A DNA stretch of 64,000 nucleotides from Actinomadura sp. NAK00032 (GTDB lineage Bacteria > Actinomycetota > Actinomycetes > Streptosporangiales > Streptosporangiaceae): contig NZ_CP054932.1 of the NCBI RefSeq assembly GCF_013364275.1, forward strand, positions 8,866,001 through 8,930,000, given 5' to 3'. The notes under the pieces are model-generated. The model did no database searches. It saw only the letters and a program-made list of their open reading frames with translations, and was not told the DNA's origin. The translations under genes and the position numbers were made by a program. Shown piece by piece: positions 42,495 to 50,983 of the stretch (positions are counted from its first letter, which is position 1; every line of letters begins with the position of its first letter).

Positions 42495-45400
42495 TCAGTC
42501 GGCGTAGCTCGGAAGCATGCGCTCGTGCGCCTCGCGGAGCTCCGACAGGCCGATGCTGAACAGCTCCTGCTGGTCGCCCTCCGGGCCGCGTCCGGTCACG
42601 TGGAGGGAGTCGCCGCCCGCCACGCCGATCTGGGTGACCGGGACGCCCGCAGACTCGCACAGGGCCGCCAGGCGCGCCTCGGCGCCCGGCCGGACCACCA
42701 GCATCGCGCGGGCCACCGACTCGCTGAACAGCGACACGAACGGGTCGCCCGGCAGCGTGATCCGGGCGCCGAGGCCGCCGCGCAGGCACGACTCGACGAG
42801 AGTCTGCGACAGGCCGCCGTCCGACAGGTCGTGCGCCGCCGTGACCAGGCCGTCCCGGATGGCGGCGACCATGACCGACGCCAGCGCCGCCTCCGCCTTC
42901 AGGTCGACCAGCGGCGGCAGGCCGCCCAGGTGCCCGTAGACGACGTGCGCCCATTCCGAGCCGCCGAACTCCTCGCGGGTCTCGCCGAGCAGCGCGATCG
43001 TGGCGCCGTCGGTGGTCAGCGACATGTTCACCCGGCGGCGGACGTCGTCGTGGACGCCGAGGACGCCGATCACCGGGGTCGGGTTGATCGGGGTCTCGCC
43101 CGTCTGGTTGTAGAAGCTGACGTTGCCGCCGGTGACCGGGATGCCCAGGTACTGGCAGCCGTCCGCGAGGCCCTCGACCGCGCGCGCGAACTGCCACATG
43201 ACGCCCGGGTCCTCCGGGGAGCCGAAGTTGAGGCAGTTCGTGACGGCGAGGGGGCGGGCGCCGGTGGCGGCGACGTTGCGGTACGCCTCGGAGAGGGCGA
43301 GCTGCGCGCCCGAGTACGGGTCGAGGCGCGTGTAGCGGCCGTTGCCGTCCAGGGACAGCGCGATGCCCAGCCCCGACTCGTCGTCGATGCGGACCACGCC
43401 CGCGTTCTCCGGCATCGCCGAGACGGTGTTGCCGAGGACGTACCGGTCGTACTGCGACGTCACCCACGTCTTGCTGGCGAGGTTCGGGGACCCGGCCAGC
43501 CACAGCATCGTCCGGCGCAGCTCGTCGCCCGTGGAGGGACGCGTAAGGCGGCCCGGGGTGTCGGCCTGCAGAGCCCCGAGGTCCTGCGGGGGCTCGAACG
43601 GGCGGTTGTAGACCGGGCCCTCGTCGGCGGCCGTGACCGGCGGGAGGTCGACGATCGTCTCGCCCCGCCACGTCATGACGAGGCGGCGGGTGTCGGTGAC
43701 CTGGCCGATGACGGTGGCGGGGATCTCCCAGCGGCCGCAGATCTCCATGAAGCGGTCGACCTTGTCGGGCGACACGACCGCCATCATGCGCTCCTGCGAC
43801 TCGCTCATGAGGATCTCCTCAGGGCGCAGCGTCGCGTCGCGGAGCGGGACGGCGTCGAGGTCGACGTGCATGCCGCCGGTGCCGGCCGCGGCCAGCTCCG
43901 TCGTCGCGCAGGACACGCCCGCGGCGCCGAGGTCCTGGATGCCGACCACGAGGTCCTCGCGGAACAGCTCCAGGCAGCACTCGATGAGCAGCTTCTCCAT
44001 GAACGGGTCGCCCACCTGGACGGACGGCCGCTTCTGGTGCGACTCCTCGTCGAACGTCGCCGAGGCGAGGACGGACGCGCCGCCGATGCCGTCCGGCCCG
44101 GTCAGGGCGCCGAACAGGATCACCTGGTTGCCGGGGCCGGGGGCCACGGCGCGCTTGATGTCCTCGTGCTTCATCACGCCGACGCACAGGGCGTTGACGA
44201 GCGGGTTCTGCTCGTAGCAGGCGTCGAAGACCGTCTCACCGCCGATGTTGGGCAGGCCCAGGGAGTTCCCGTAGCCGCCTACACCGGCCACTACGCCGGG
44301 CAGGACGCGCTGGGTGTCAGGGGCCTCGGCGGGGCCGAAACGCAGCGAGTCCATGACGGCGATGGGGCGGGCGCCCATCGACATGATGTCGCGCACGATC
44401 CCGCCGACGCCCGTAGCGGCGCCCTGGTACGGCTCAACGTAGGACGGGTGGTTGTGGGACTCCACCTTGAAGGTGACCGCCCAACCCTGGCCGATGTCGA
44501 CGACACCGGCGTTCTCCCCCATGCCGACCAGGAGCTTGTCGGTCTTCGGGGCCTTGTCGCCGAACTGGCGCAGGTGCACCTTGGAGCTCTTGTAGGAGCA
44601 GTGCTCGCTCCACATGACCGAGTAGATCGCCAGCTCCGCCGACGTGGGGCGCCGCCCGAGGATGTGCCGGACGCGCCGGTACTCCTCCTCGTTCATCCCC
44701 AGTTCGACGTAGGGCTGCGGACGCTCAGGGGTCGCGGCGGCGATGGCGACGGTGTCCGTGCCGTGGTCGACGGGGACGGCCCCCTCGATCGCGGGCTGCG
44801 GGCCGGTGCCCCGGCCGATGGCGGGCTGCGGGCCCGTGCCGCGCCCGATGGCCGGTTGCGGCCCCGTCCCCCGGCCCACGGCCGGCTGCGGGCCGGGGGA
44901 CGAGCCGATGGCCGGTTGCGGCCCCGTGCCCGGGCCGACCGCCGGCTGCGGGCCGGTGCCGTTGCCGATCCGCGGCTGCGGACCCGTCCCGGGGCCTTCG
45001 GCGCGGACCGGCACCAGCGGGCCGGTGTTCAAGTTCACGGCGGGCTGCGGGCCCGTCCCGGTGCCGATGGCAGGCTGCGGGCCGGTGCCCGTGCCCACGG
45101 CAGGCTGAGGGCCGGTACCGGAGCCCACGGCGGGCTGCGGGCCGGTGCCAGGGCCTTCGGGGCGGGCCAGCGGGCCCGAGTTCAGGTCGACGATCGGCTG
45201 CGGCGCCGTACCCGGCCTCACGGCGGGCTGCGGGCCCGTCCCCGTGCCCACGGCAGGCTGAGGGCCGGTACCGGAGCCCACGGCGGGCTGCGGGCCGGTG
45301 CCAGGGCCTTCGGGGCGGGCCAGCGGGCCCGAGTTCAGGTCAACGATCGGCTGCGGCGCCGTACCCGGCCTAACAGCAGGCTGCGGGCCCGTCCCCGTCC

Positions 45401-45917
45401 CCACGGCGGGCTGGGGGCCCGTGCCGGAGCCCACGGCGGACTGGGGGCCCGTGCCGGAGCCACCGGGCGCCGCCGGCGGGCGGGGCGCCGCGTATCCGTT
45501 CAGATCGGGCATGGTCAGCGACGGGTCGCCCGCGGTGACGGAGGGGTCGACCACGGTGACCGAGGGGTCACCGTCGGGGCGCTCCTCCTCCAGTGCCCGG
45601 GCGAACTCCTGCTCGGGCCCCTGGGCGGGGCCGATCGGCGGCGCCAGGGGCGGCTGCGGCTGCTCGCCGTCCTGCGGCAGGCCGCCGGCGGGCGGGGACG
45701 CCTGGACGGCCGGGTCCTGCTGGACCGGGCGGCCGGACGGGGCCGCGTGCCGGTCCTCCTCGATGATGGCCTTGAAGCCCTGGGTCACCGCGGGGTTGAC
45801 GGGCTGGAGCTCGGGGTCGTCCGCGTCGGACTTGAGCTCGCCGAGCCACTCCATCGAGGGCTCGTCGGGCGCGTTCCGGGTCGCTCGCCCGGACGCGTGG
45901 GGCCGTTGCTCACTCAT
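42495..45917 (-). CDS. purL: Phosphoribosylformylglycinamidine synthase PurL with a 386-residue repetitive N-terminal extension
   Basis: 1140 residues, against about 740-760 for normal PurL of the PurS/PurQ-dependent type. The start ATG overlaps the purQ stop (ATGA). Residues 1-386: SEQRPHASG start, a Gln/Pro/Asp-rich part, then some 25 GTGPQPA-type units. Homology to ordinary PurL begins near residue 387 (DTVAIAAATPERPQPYVELG); GRRPTSAELAIYSVMWSEHC, FKVESHNHPSYVEPYQGAAT, DLGAAGVSC, GDPFMEKLLIE and AHDLSDGGL are intact. I see no ATG, GTG or TTG just before the core, so the extension is probably translated with it. Converts FGAR to FGAM using ammonia from PurQ. Confidence 0.95.
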   Translation of the reverse strand: MSEQRPHASGRATRNAPDEPSMEWLGELKSDADDPELQPVNPAVTQGFKAIIEEDRHAAPSGRPVQQDPAVQASPPAGGLPQDGEQPQPPLAPPIGPAQGPEQEFARALEEERPDGDPSVTVVDPSVTAGDPSLTMPDLNGYAAPRPPAAPGGSGTGPQSAVGSGTGPQPAVGTGTGPQPAVRPGTAPQPIVDLNSGPLARPEGPGTGPQPAVGSGTGPQPAVGTGTGPQPAVRPGTAPQPIVDLNSGPLARPEGPGTGPQPAVGSGTGPQPAVGTGTGPQPAIGTGTGPQPAVNLNTGPLVPVRAEGPGTGPQPRIGNGTGPQPAVGPGTGPQPAIGSSPGPQPAVGRGTGPQPAIGRGTGPQPAIGRGTGPQPAIEGAVPVDHGTDTVAIAAATPERPQPYVELGMNEEEYRRVRHILGRRPTSAELAIYSVMWSEHCSYKSSKVHLRQFGDKAPKTDKLLVGMGENAGVVDIGQGWAVTFKVESHNHPSYVEPYQGAATGVGGIVRDIMSMGARPIAVMDSLRFGPAEAPDTQRVLPGVVAGVGGYGNSLGLPNIGGETVFDACYEQNPLVNALCVGVMKHEDIKRAVAPGPGNQVILFGALTGPDGIGGASVLASATFDEESHQKRPSVQVGDPFMEKLLIECCLELFREDLVVGIQDLGAAGVSCATTELAAAGTGGMHVDLDAVPLRDATLRPEEILMSESQERMMAVVSPDKVDRFMEICGRWEIPATVIGQVTDTRRLVMTWRGETIVDLPPVTAADEGPVYNRPFEPPQDLGALQADTPGRLTRPSTGDELRRTMLWLAGSPNLASKTWVTSQYDRYVLGNTVSAMPENAGVVRIDDESGLGIALSLDGNGRYTRLDPYSGAQLALSEAYRNVAATGARPLAVTNCLNFGSPEDPGVMWQFARAVEGLADGCQYLGIPVTGGNVSFYNQTGETPINPTPVIGVLGVHDDVRRRVNMSLTTDGATIALLGETREEFGGSEWAHVVYGHLGGLPPLVDLKAEAALASVMVAAIRDGLVTAAHDLSDGGLSQTLVESCLRGGLGARITLPGDPFVSLFSESVARAMLVVRPGAEARLAALCESAGVPVTQIGVAGGDSLHVTGRGPEGDQQELFSIGLSELREAHERMLPSYAD
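44790..45460 (-). repeat. GTGPQPA-type repeat tract in purL
   Basis: About 25 units of 27-33 bp encoding (G/P)-x-G-T-G-P-Q-P-A-(I/V). Within it a 153-bp (51-codon) block is tandemly duplicated: near-identical copies begin at about 45091 and 45244. Confidence 0.9.
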
Positions 45918-46594
45918 GCGTTGACCAGTCTCTTGACGATCGAGGTGAAGAAGCCGAGCCCGTCGGTGGACGGGCCGGTCAGGGACTCCACGGCATGCTC
46001 GGGGTGGGGCATGAGGCCGACCACGTTGCCGGCCTCGTTGCAGATGCCGGCGATGTCGTCGAGGGAGCCGTTGGGGTTCAGGTCGACGTACCGCGCGACG
46101 ATCCGGCCGGTGTCGGCCAGTTCGATCAGCGTCTCGCGGTCGGCGGTGTACCGGCCGTCCCGGTTCTTGATCGGGATCACCAGCTCCTGGCCCTCGCTGT
46201 ACTCGCTGGTCCAGGCGGTGTCGGCGTTCTCGACCCGCAGCCGCTGGTCGCGGCAGACGAAGTGCAGCCCCGCGTTCGGCAGCAGCGCCCCCGGCAGCAG
46301 ATGTGATTCGCACAACACCTGGAAGCCGTTGCAGATGCCGAGGACGGGCAGGCCCGCGTTCGCGGCGGCCACCAGCTCGGTCATCAGCGGTGCGAACCGG
46401 GCGATCGCGCCCGCCCGCAGGTAGTCCCCGTAGGAGAACCCGCCGGGCAGGACGACGGCGTCGACGCCTTGCAGGTCGTGGTCGCCGTGCCACAGCGCGA
46501 CCGGCTCGGCGCCGGACAGCCGGACGGCGCGTGCGGCGTCCTTGTCGTCCAGAGAACCGGGGAAGGTGATGATGCCTACCCGGGCAGCGTCCAT
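45914..46594 (-). CDS. purQ: Phosphoribosylformylglycinamidine synthase subunit PurQ (glutaminase)
   Basis: 226 residues, GGAGGAAC before the ATG. Class I glutamine amidotransferase that supplies NH3 to PurL. Nucleophile Cys88 (LGICNGFQVL) and the His/Glu pair in LMPHPEHAVE are present; GGFSYGDYLRAGAIA is PurQ-specific. Overlaps purL by four bases. Confidence 0.98.
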   Translation of the reverse strand: MDAARVGIITFPGSLDDKDAARAVRLSGAEPVALWHGDHDLQGVDAVVLPGGFSYGDYLRAGAIARFAPLMTELVAAANAGLPVLGICNGFQVLCESHLLPGALLPNAGLHFVCRDQRLRVENADTAWTSEYSEGQELVIPIKNRDGRYTADRETLIELADTGRIVARYVDLNPNGSLDDIAGICNEAGNVVGLMPHPEHAVESLTGPSTDGLGFFTSIVKRLVNA

Positions 46595-46694
46595 CTGTTC
46601 TGTTCCTCCGAAATGAGGTGCGGCCGGGACGGTCGGGATCTCCTCCGCCGATCACCCCGCTGCGCGCGTCGCATACCCCCCGCGCGCCACTAAT

Positions 46695-47135
46695 CTACCC
46701 GGCGTTGTGCATGAGTCCGGCGTCGAGGCGCCGGACCAGGGCCCCGTCGCTCCAGGTCAGCCGCTTCCGCAGGTGAACGACGGTGCCTGTGTCGGGCGAG
46801 GAGTCGATGTCCAGTTCGTCCACCAGCGCCCGCATGATTTTAAGCCCGCGGCCGGACTCGCTCAACGCGCCCCGGTCGACGGGGGCGGGGCGCGGGCCGC
46901 GGCCCCAGTCCATGACCTTGAGCATGCACTCGCCGTCGTCCACGTGCCCGGTCACCTCGTACTCGCCGGTGGCGCGGGCGTGCTGGACGACGTTCGTGCA
47001 CGCCTCGGAGGCGGCGACCAGCATGTCGTCGACGCAGTCCTCGGCGACGCCGAGCCCGCGCAGGGCGTCCCCCAGCACCCGCCGGATCACCGGGATGCTC
47101 AGCGCATCGCGCGGCAGCGCGAGCGAGAACCTCAT
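46695..47135 (-). CDS. RsbW/SpoIIAB-type ATP-binding (HATPase_c) protein
   Basis: 146 residues from the ATG at 47135 (GAGGTGA upstream); an ATG at 47159 is possible. LVAASEACTNVVQHA is the N box of anti-sigma-factor kinases (E and N ligands), and MDWGRGPRP...SGRGLKIMRALVDEL gives the G1/G2 boxes. These small ATPases phosphorylate anti-anti-sigma proteins or hold sigma factors. No sigma factor or antagonist is adjacent; it sits between purS and purQ, all on one strand. Confidence 0.9.
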   Translation of the reverse strand: MRFSLALPRDALSIPVIRRVLGDALRGLGVAEDCVDDMLVAASEACTNVVQHARATGEYEVTGHVDDGECMLKVMDWGRGPRPAPVDRGALSESGRGLKIMRALVDELDIDSSPDTGTVVHLRKRLTWSDGALVRRLDAGLMHNAG

Positions 47136-47306
47136 GTCCACCCGGTCACCTCGTGTCATGCCCCGGGCTTCCCGATCGTTCCCCCGACCCCGGAGCGTGT
47201 TCGACGACTCGACGCAGCTAACACTTCCCCGGGGGTATCTTCCGTAATCGCCATACCGGCGGGTCATTCCGGGGCGGCACGCCGCCCGGCCGCCCGCGCG
47301 GGCCGA

Positions 47307-47549
47307 TTACAGAACGTGAACCTCGTAGTTCTCGATCACCGGGTTGGCGAGCAGCGTCTCGGCGATCTTGCCGACCTGCTCCAGGGCCGCCTCGTCGGCG
47401 TCCCCCTCCAGCTCCACCTCGAACCGCTTGCCCTGCCGGACGGCGACGACGCCCTCGTATCCGAGCTGCGGCAGCTTCCGGGCGATCGCCTGGCCCTGCG
47501 GGTCGAGGATCTCCGGCTTGAGCATGACGTCCACGACGACACGCGCCAC
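47307..47549 (-). CDS. purS: Phosphoribosylformylglycinamidine synthase subunit PurS
   Basis: 80 residues from a GTG with GAGGGGGC ahead. VDVMLKPEILDPQGQAIARK, GYEGVVAVRQGKRFEVELEG and NPVIENYEVHVL are the PurS signatures. It bridges PurQ and PurL in the complex. Separated from purQ by the HATPase gene. Divergent from the beta-helix protein with a 94-base shared region. Confidence 0.97.
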   Translation of the reverse strand: MARVVVDVMLKPEILDPQGQAIARKLPQLGYEGVVAVRQGKRFEVELEGDADEAALEQVGKIAETLLANPVIENYEVHVL

Positions 47550-47643
47550 GACCGCCCCCTCACTGATCTGCGCTTTTCCTGACGATCTGAAGCGTACGGC
47601 ACCATGGCAGTCCACGACCCGTCCGCACCCCCGGAGCCGTCCG

Positions 47644-49263
47644 ATGAACATCGAGGACCTCACCCCCTCCGAGCGCCGCCTGTGGAAGGCCTTCCCGAAG
47701 GGGGAGTCGGTCGACCTGTCGGCCGGCGACCCGGCGTTCGACGACGTCGGGCAGTCCGACCGGTGGGGCCACGACCGGGTGGTCAGGGCGGAGGTCCTGG
47801 TCGCCCTCCTCGTCGGCGCTGTGGAGCCCGAGCCGGGGCAGGTCGCCGCCGTCCGGCTGACCGGCGCCCGCGTCACCGGGTCGCTGAACCTCGGGCACGC
47901 CGAGGTCACCGTCCCCCTCGCCCTCACCGCCTGCTCGTTCGACGAGGCGCCGCACCTGTACTGGGCGAGCATGAACAGCGTCCATCTGATGCGCTGCCGG
48001 CTGCCCGGCCTCGTCGCGTCCGGCACCCGGGTGGACGGCCACCTGTGGCTGGAGGGCAGCCGGATCAGCGGCGGGCTGTGGCTGGACGGCGCGAACATCA
48101 CCGGCATCCTGAACATGTCGGGCGTCCAGCTGACCAACCCGGGCGGGGACGCGCTGCTCGCCGACCGCCTCGCCGTCGAGGCGAACGTGTACTGCGACCA
48201 GGGCTTCGTCGCCAACGGCGAGGTCCGGCTGCCCGGCGCCCGCATCGGCGGCCAGCTGATCTTCCGGGGCGCGCGGCTCTACAACCCGACGGGCGTCGCC
48301 CTGTACGCCAGCCGCCTGGACGTCGCCGCGAACGTGTTCTGCGACGGCGGGTTCGCCGCCGAGGGCGAGGTGCGGCTGCGCGGCGCCCGCGTCGGCGGGT
48401 ACCTCTCCTTCGTCGGCGCGAACCTGTCCGCGCCGCAGCGCACCGCGCTCAACGCCGACGACCTCGCCGTCGAGACCGACGTCTACTGCTCGGACGGCTT
48501 CTCCTCCGTCGGCGCCGTCAGCTTCTCCGGCGCCCGCGTCACCGGCCAGCTCAGCCTCCGCGGCGCCCGCCTCCGCCACGACGACGGGACGGCGCTGAGC
48601 CTGCAGCGCGTCCAGGCCGAGGAACTGCTGCTGCGCACCGCCGAGCCCGTGCAGGGCACCACCGACCTCTCCTACGCCCGCATCAACCTCCTCCGCGACG
48701 ACGCCGCGTCCTGGCCGGACCGCCTCCAGCTCGACGGCCTCCAGTACGAGACCCTCGAACCGCCGCTCACCGCCCGCGAGCGCCTCGCCTGGCTGCGCCG
48801 CGACTCCGACGGCTACGCCCCGCAGCCCTACGAGCGCCTCGCCCAGACCTACCGCTCCCTCGGCCTGGACGCCGACGGCCGCTCGGTGCTGCTCGCCAAG
48901 GCCCGCGACCGGCGGCAGACCCAGGGCGTCCCCCGCAAGATCATCGGCTGGCTGCAGGACGTCCTCGTCGGCTACGGCTACCGGCCGTTCCGCGCCGCGA
49001 GCTGGCTCATCGGCCTGCTCGCGTTCGGCACGATCGTGTTCTCCCTCCACAAGCCGGACGTCCTGGACGACGGCCACAAGCCGCACTTCAACGCGTTCTT
49101 CTACACGCTCGACCTGCTGCTGCCGATCGGCAGCCTCGGGCAGGAGATCGAGTTCGCCCCGAAGGGCGTCTACCAGTGGATCGCGAACCTCATCGTCGCC
49201 GCCGGCCTGATCCTCGGCCTGACCGTCGCCGCCGGCGCCACCCGCGCCCTGTCCCGCGAGTGA
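47644..49263 (+). CDS. Membrane protein with pentapeptide-like beta-helix and C-terminal helices
   Basis: 539 residues. From about 75 to 340 the chain is built of repeats such as GEVRLPGARIGGQLIFRGAR and GEVRLRGARVGGYLSFVGAN, the regular turns of a right-handed beta-helix like pentapeptide-repeat proteins but with longer rungs. A soluble helical part follows, then membrane segments (ASWLIGLLAFGTIVFS, WIANLIVAAGLILGLTVAAG). Actinobacterial relatives are often labelled membrane-associated oxidoreductase without evidence. The ATG has no strong ribosome-binding site. Confidence 0.8.
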   Translation: MNIEDLTPSERRLWKAFPKGESVDLSAGDPAFDDVGQSDRWGHDRVVRAEVLVALLVGAVEPEPGQVAAVRLTGARVTGSLNLGHAEVTVPLALTACSFDEAPHLYWASMNSVHLMRCRLPGLVASGTRVDGHLWLEGSRISGGLWLDGANITGILNMSGVQLTNPGGDALLADRLAVEANVYCDQGFVANGEVRLPGARIGGQLIFRGARLYNPTGVALYASRLDVAANVFCDGGFAAEGEVRLRGARVGGYLSFVGANLSAPQRTALNADDLAVETDVYCSDGFSSVGAVSFSGARVTGQLSLRGARLRHDDGTALSLQRVQAEELLLRTAEPVQGTTDLSYARINLLRDDAASWPDRLQLDGLQYETLEPPLTARERLAWLRRDSDGYAPQPYERLAQTYRSLGLDADGRSVLLAKARDRRQTQGVPRKIIGWLQDVLVGYGYRPFRAASWLIGLLAFGTIVFSLHKPDVLDDGHKPHFNAFFYTLDLLLPIGSLGQEIEFAPKGVYQWIANLIVAAGLILGLTVAAGATRALSRE

Positions 49264-49266
49264 CCC

Positions 49267-50403
49267 TCACCGGGAGTTGAGGCGCGCGGCCTGGCGCGTC
49301 AGATGGTCGCGCTCGGCGAGGTCGGACGCCTTCCGTGCCGCCTCCGCGTACAGCCGCGCCGCCTTCTCCAGGTCGCCGTCACGCTCGTGCAGGTACGCGG
49401 CTGCCGCCGTGTAGCGCGGCAGCGAGTCGTCCAGGTCCGCGAGCGCCGCCAGCCCGGCGCGCGGACCGTCCGCCTCCCCGACCGCCACAGCACGGTTCAG
49501 CCGGACGACCGGACTACCGGTCAGGCGCACCAGCTCGTCGTACCACTCGACGATCTGCACCCAGTCGGTCTCCTCCGCCACCAGCGCGTCGGCGTGCAGC
49601 GCCGCGATCGCGGCCTGCGCCTGGTACTCGCCCAGACGGTCCCTTGCGAGCGCCGCTTGCAGGATCTCGACGCCCTCAGCGATCAGCGGCGTGTCCCACA
49701 GACCGCGGTCTTGCTGGGCAAGGGGCACCAGGCCGCCTCCCGGCGCGGTACGGGCGGCGCGCCGGGCATGGTGGAGCAGCATCAACGCCAGCAGCCCCGC
49801 CGCCTCCGGATGGTCGACCATCACCGCGAGCTGCCGGGTGAGCCGGATGGCCTCCGCCGCCAGGTCCACATCACCGGAGTAGCCCTCGTTGAACACCAGG
49901 TATAGGACGCGCAGCACAGTGGCTACATCACCGGGCCGGTCGAACCGTACGTCCGACACGGTCCGCTTGGCGCGGCTTATGCGCTGCGCCATGGTCGCCT
50001 CAGGCACCAGGTAAGCCCGAGCTATCTGGCGTGTGGTCAGCCCGCCCACCGCACGCAGCGTCAGCGCGACCGCCGACGACGGCGTCAGCGACGGGTGCGC
50101 GCACAGGAAGTACAGCCAGAGCGTGTCGTCCACCGCCGCGACGGGCCCGGGCGGCGGCTCCTCCTCGGCCCGGTCCTCCCGGCGTCGCCGCGCGGCGTCC
50201 GCCCGCGTCGCGTCGAGGAACCGGCGCCAGGCCCGGCTGACCAGCCAGCCCTTCGGATCCCGCGGCGGGTCGTCCGGCCACATCCGGACGGCCTCGACCA
50301 GCGCGTCCTGCACGGCGTCCTCGGCCGCCGCGAAGTCGGCTCCGCGGCGGACGAGGATTCCGAGCACGCTCGGCGTGAGGCTCCGCAGCAGAGCCTCGTC
50401 CAT
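49267..50403 (-). CDS. ECF42-type RNA polymerase sigma factor with C-terminal TPR-like extension
   Basis: 378 residues. Sigma-2 region: VLVRRGADFAAAEDAVQDAL; sigma-4 region: TLRAVGGLTTRQIARAYLVPEATMAQRISRAK. The C-terminal 200 residues are helical repeats (YSGDVDLAAEAIRLTRQL, YTAAAAYLHERDGDLEKAARLY), as in the ECF42/DUF6596 group, which works without a classical anti-sigma factor. Starts 5 bases after the DGPF gene with GGAG spacing; a GTG at 50412 would overlap it. Confidence 0.92.
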   Translation of the reverse strand: MDEALLRSLTPSVLGILVRRGADFAAAEDAVQDALVEAVRMWPDDPPRDPKGWLVSRAWRRFLDATRADAARRRREDRAEEEPPPGPVAAVDDTLWLYFLCAHPSLTPSSAVALTLRAVGGLTTRQIARAYLVPEATMAQRISRAKRTVSDVRFDRPGDVATVLRVLYLVFNEGYSGDVDLAAEAIRLTRQLAVMVDHPEAAGLLALMLLHHARRAARTAPGGGLVPLAQQDRGLWDTPLIAEGVEILQAALARDRLGEYQAQAAIAALHADALVAEETDWVQIVEWYDELVRLTGSPVVRLNRAVAVGEADGPRAGLAALADLDDSLPRYTAAAAYLHERDGDLEKAARLYAEAARKASDLAERDHLTRQAARLNSR

Positions 50404-50408
50404 GGACG

Positions 50409-50816
50409 TCACTCCGTGATGGTGTGCGACTCGGTCATGAACGGGCGCACCTCCAGCCACTCGTGGATCGGCCGGCCGCCCGCCCCCGGCGCCGCCGACA
50501 GCTCCCCGGCCAGCTCCACGGCCCGCTCGTAGGAGTCGACGTCGATCACCATCCAGCCGGCGATGAGGTCCTTGGTCTCGGCGAACGGCCCGTCGGTGAC
50601 CGGCGGCCGCCCCTCGCCGTCGTACCGGACCCACACGCCCTCGGCCGACAGCGCCTGGCCGTCGACGAACTCGCCGCTCTCCTCCAGCCGCGCCGCGAAG
50701 TCGTTCATGTACTGCACGTGCGCCGAGATCTCCTCCGGCGTCCACTTGTCCATGGGCACGTCGTTCACCGCCGCCGGGGCGCCGCGGTAGTGCTTCAGAA
50801 GCAGGTACTTCGCCAT
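50409..50816 (-). CDS. DGPF/YCII-family protein, partner of the ECF42 sigma factor
   Basis: 135 residues. PPVTDGPFAETKDLIAGWMVID carries the DGPF motif, and MAKYLLLKHYRG the N-terminal strand of the YCII fold. Genes for DGPF proteins are regularly paired with ECF42 sigma factors, as here. The ATG has GGGAGAAG. Role within the pair not settled. Confidence 0.93.
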   Translation of the reverse strand: MAKYLLLKHYRGAPAAVNDVPMDKWTPEEISAHVQYMNDFAARLEESGEFVDGQALSAEGVWVRYDGEGRPPVTDGPFAETKDLIAGWMVIDVDSYERAVELAGELSAAPGAGGRPIHEWLEVRPFMTESHTITE

Positions 50817-50983
50817 CGTCTTCTCCCGGATGCTCGTGCGGCCCATTCTGGCCGCGTCCACACCGGGGACGTAGCCGCTCACGCGGTCTCGACATCCCCG
50901 GCGGAACTTTTTCCACAGACTTCGATCTAGCCCCGCCGCACCGCGCCTGTCAGTACCGTCAACATCGCGCAAAGGAGGCGGTC

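Noticed and set aside
44790..45460. Repeat tract as CRISPR or a mobile element
   Set aside because: No unique spacers, no terminal repeats; the units are in-frame codons of PurL.
42525..46424. A 1299-codon open frame on the plus strand opposite purL and purQ
   Set aside because: It is the antisense of a high-GC coding region with period-3 repeats; the product is Arg-rich without domain features, while the minus strand encodes clear PurL and PurQ.
45918..46655. Upstream in-frame extension of PurL through purQ
   Set aside because: That part is the wrong frame of purQ; the ATG overlapping the purQ stop is the natural start.
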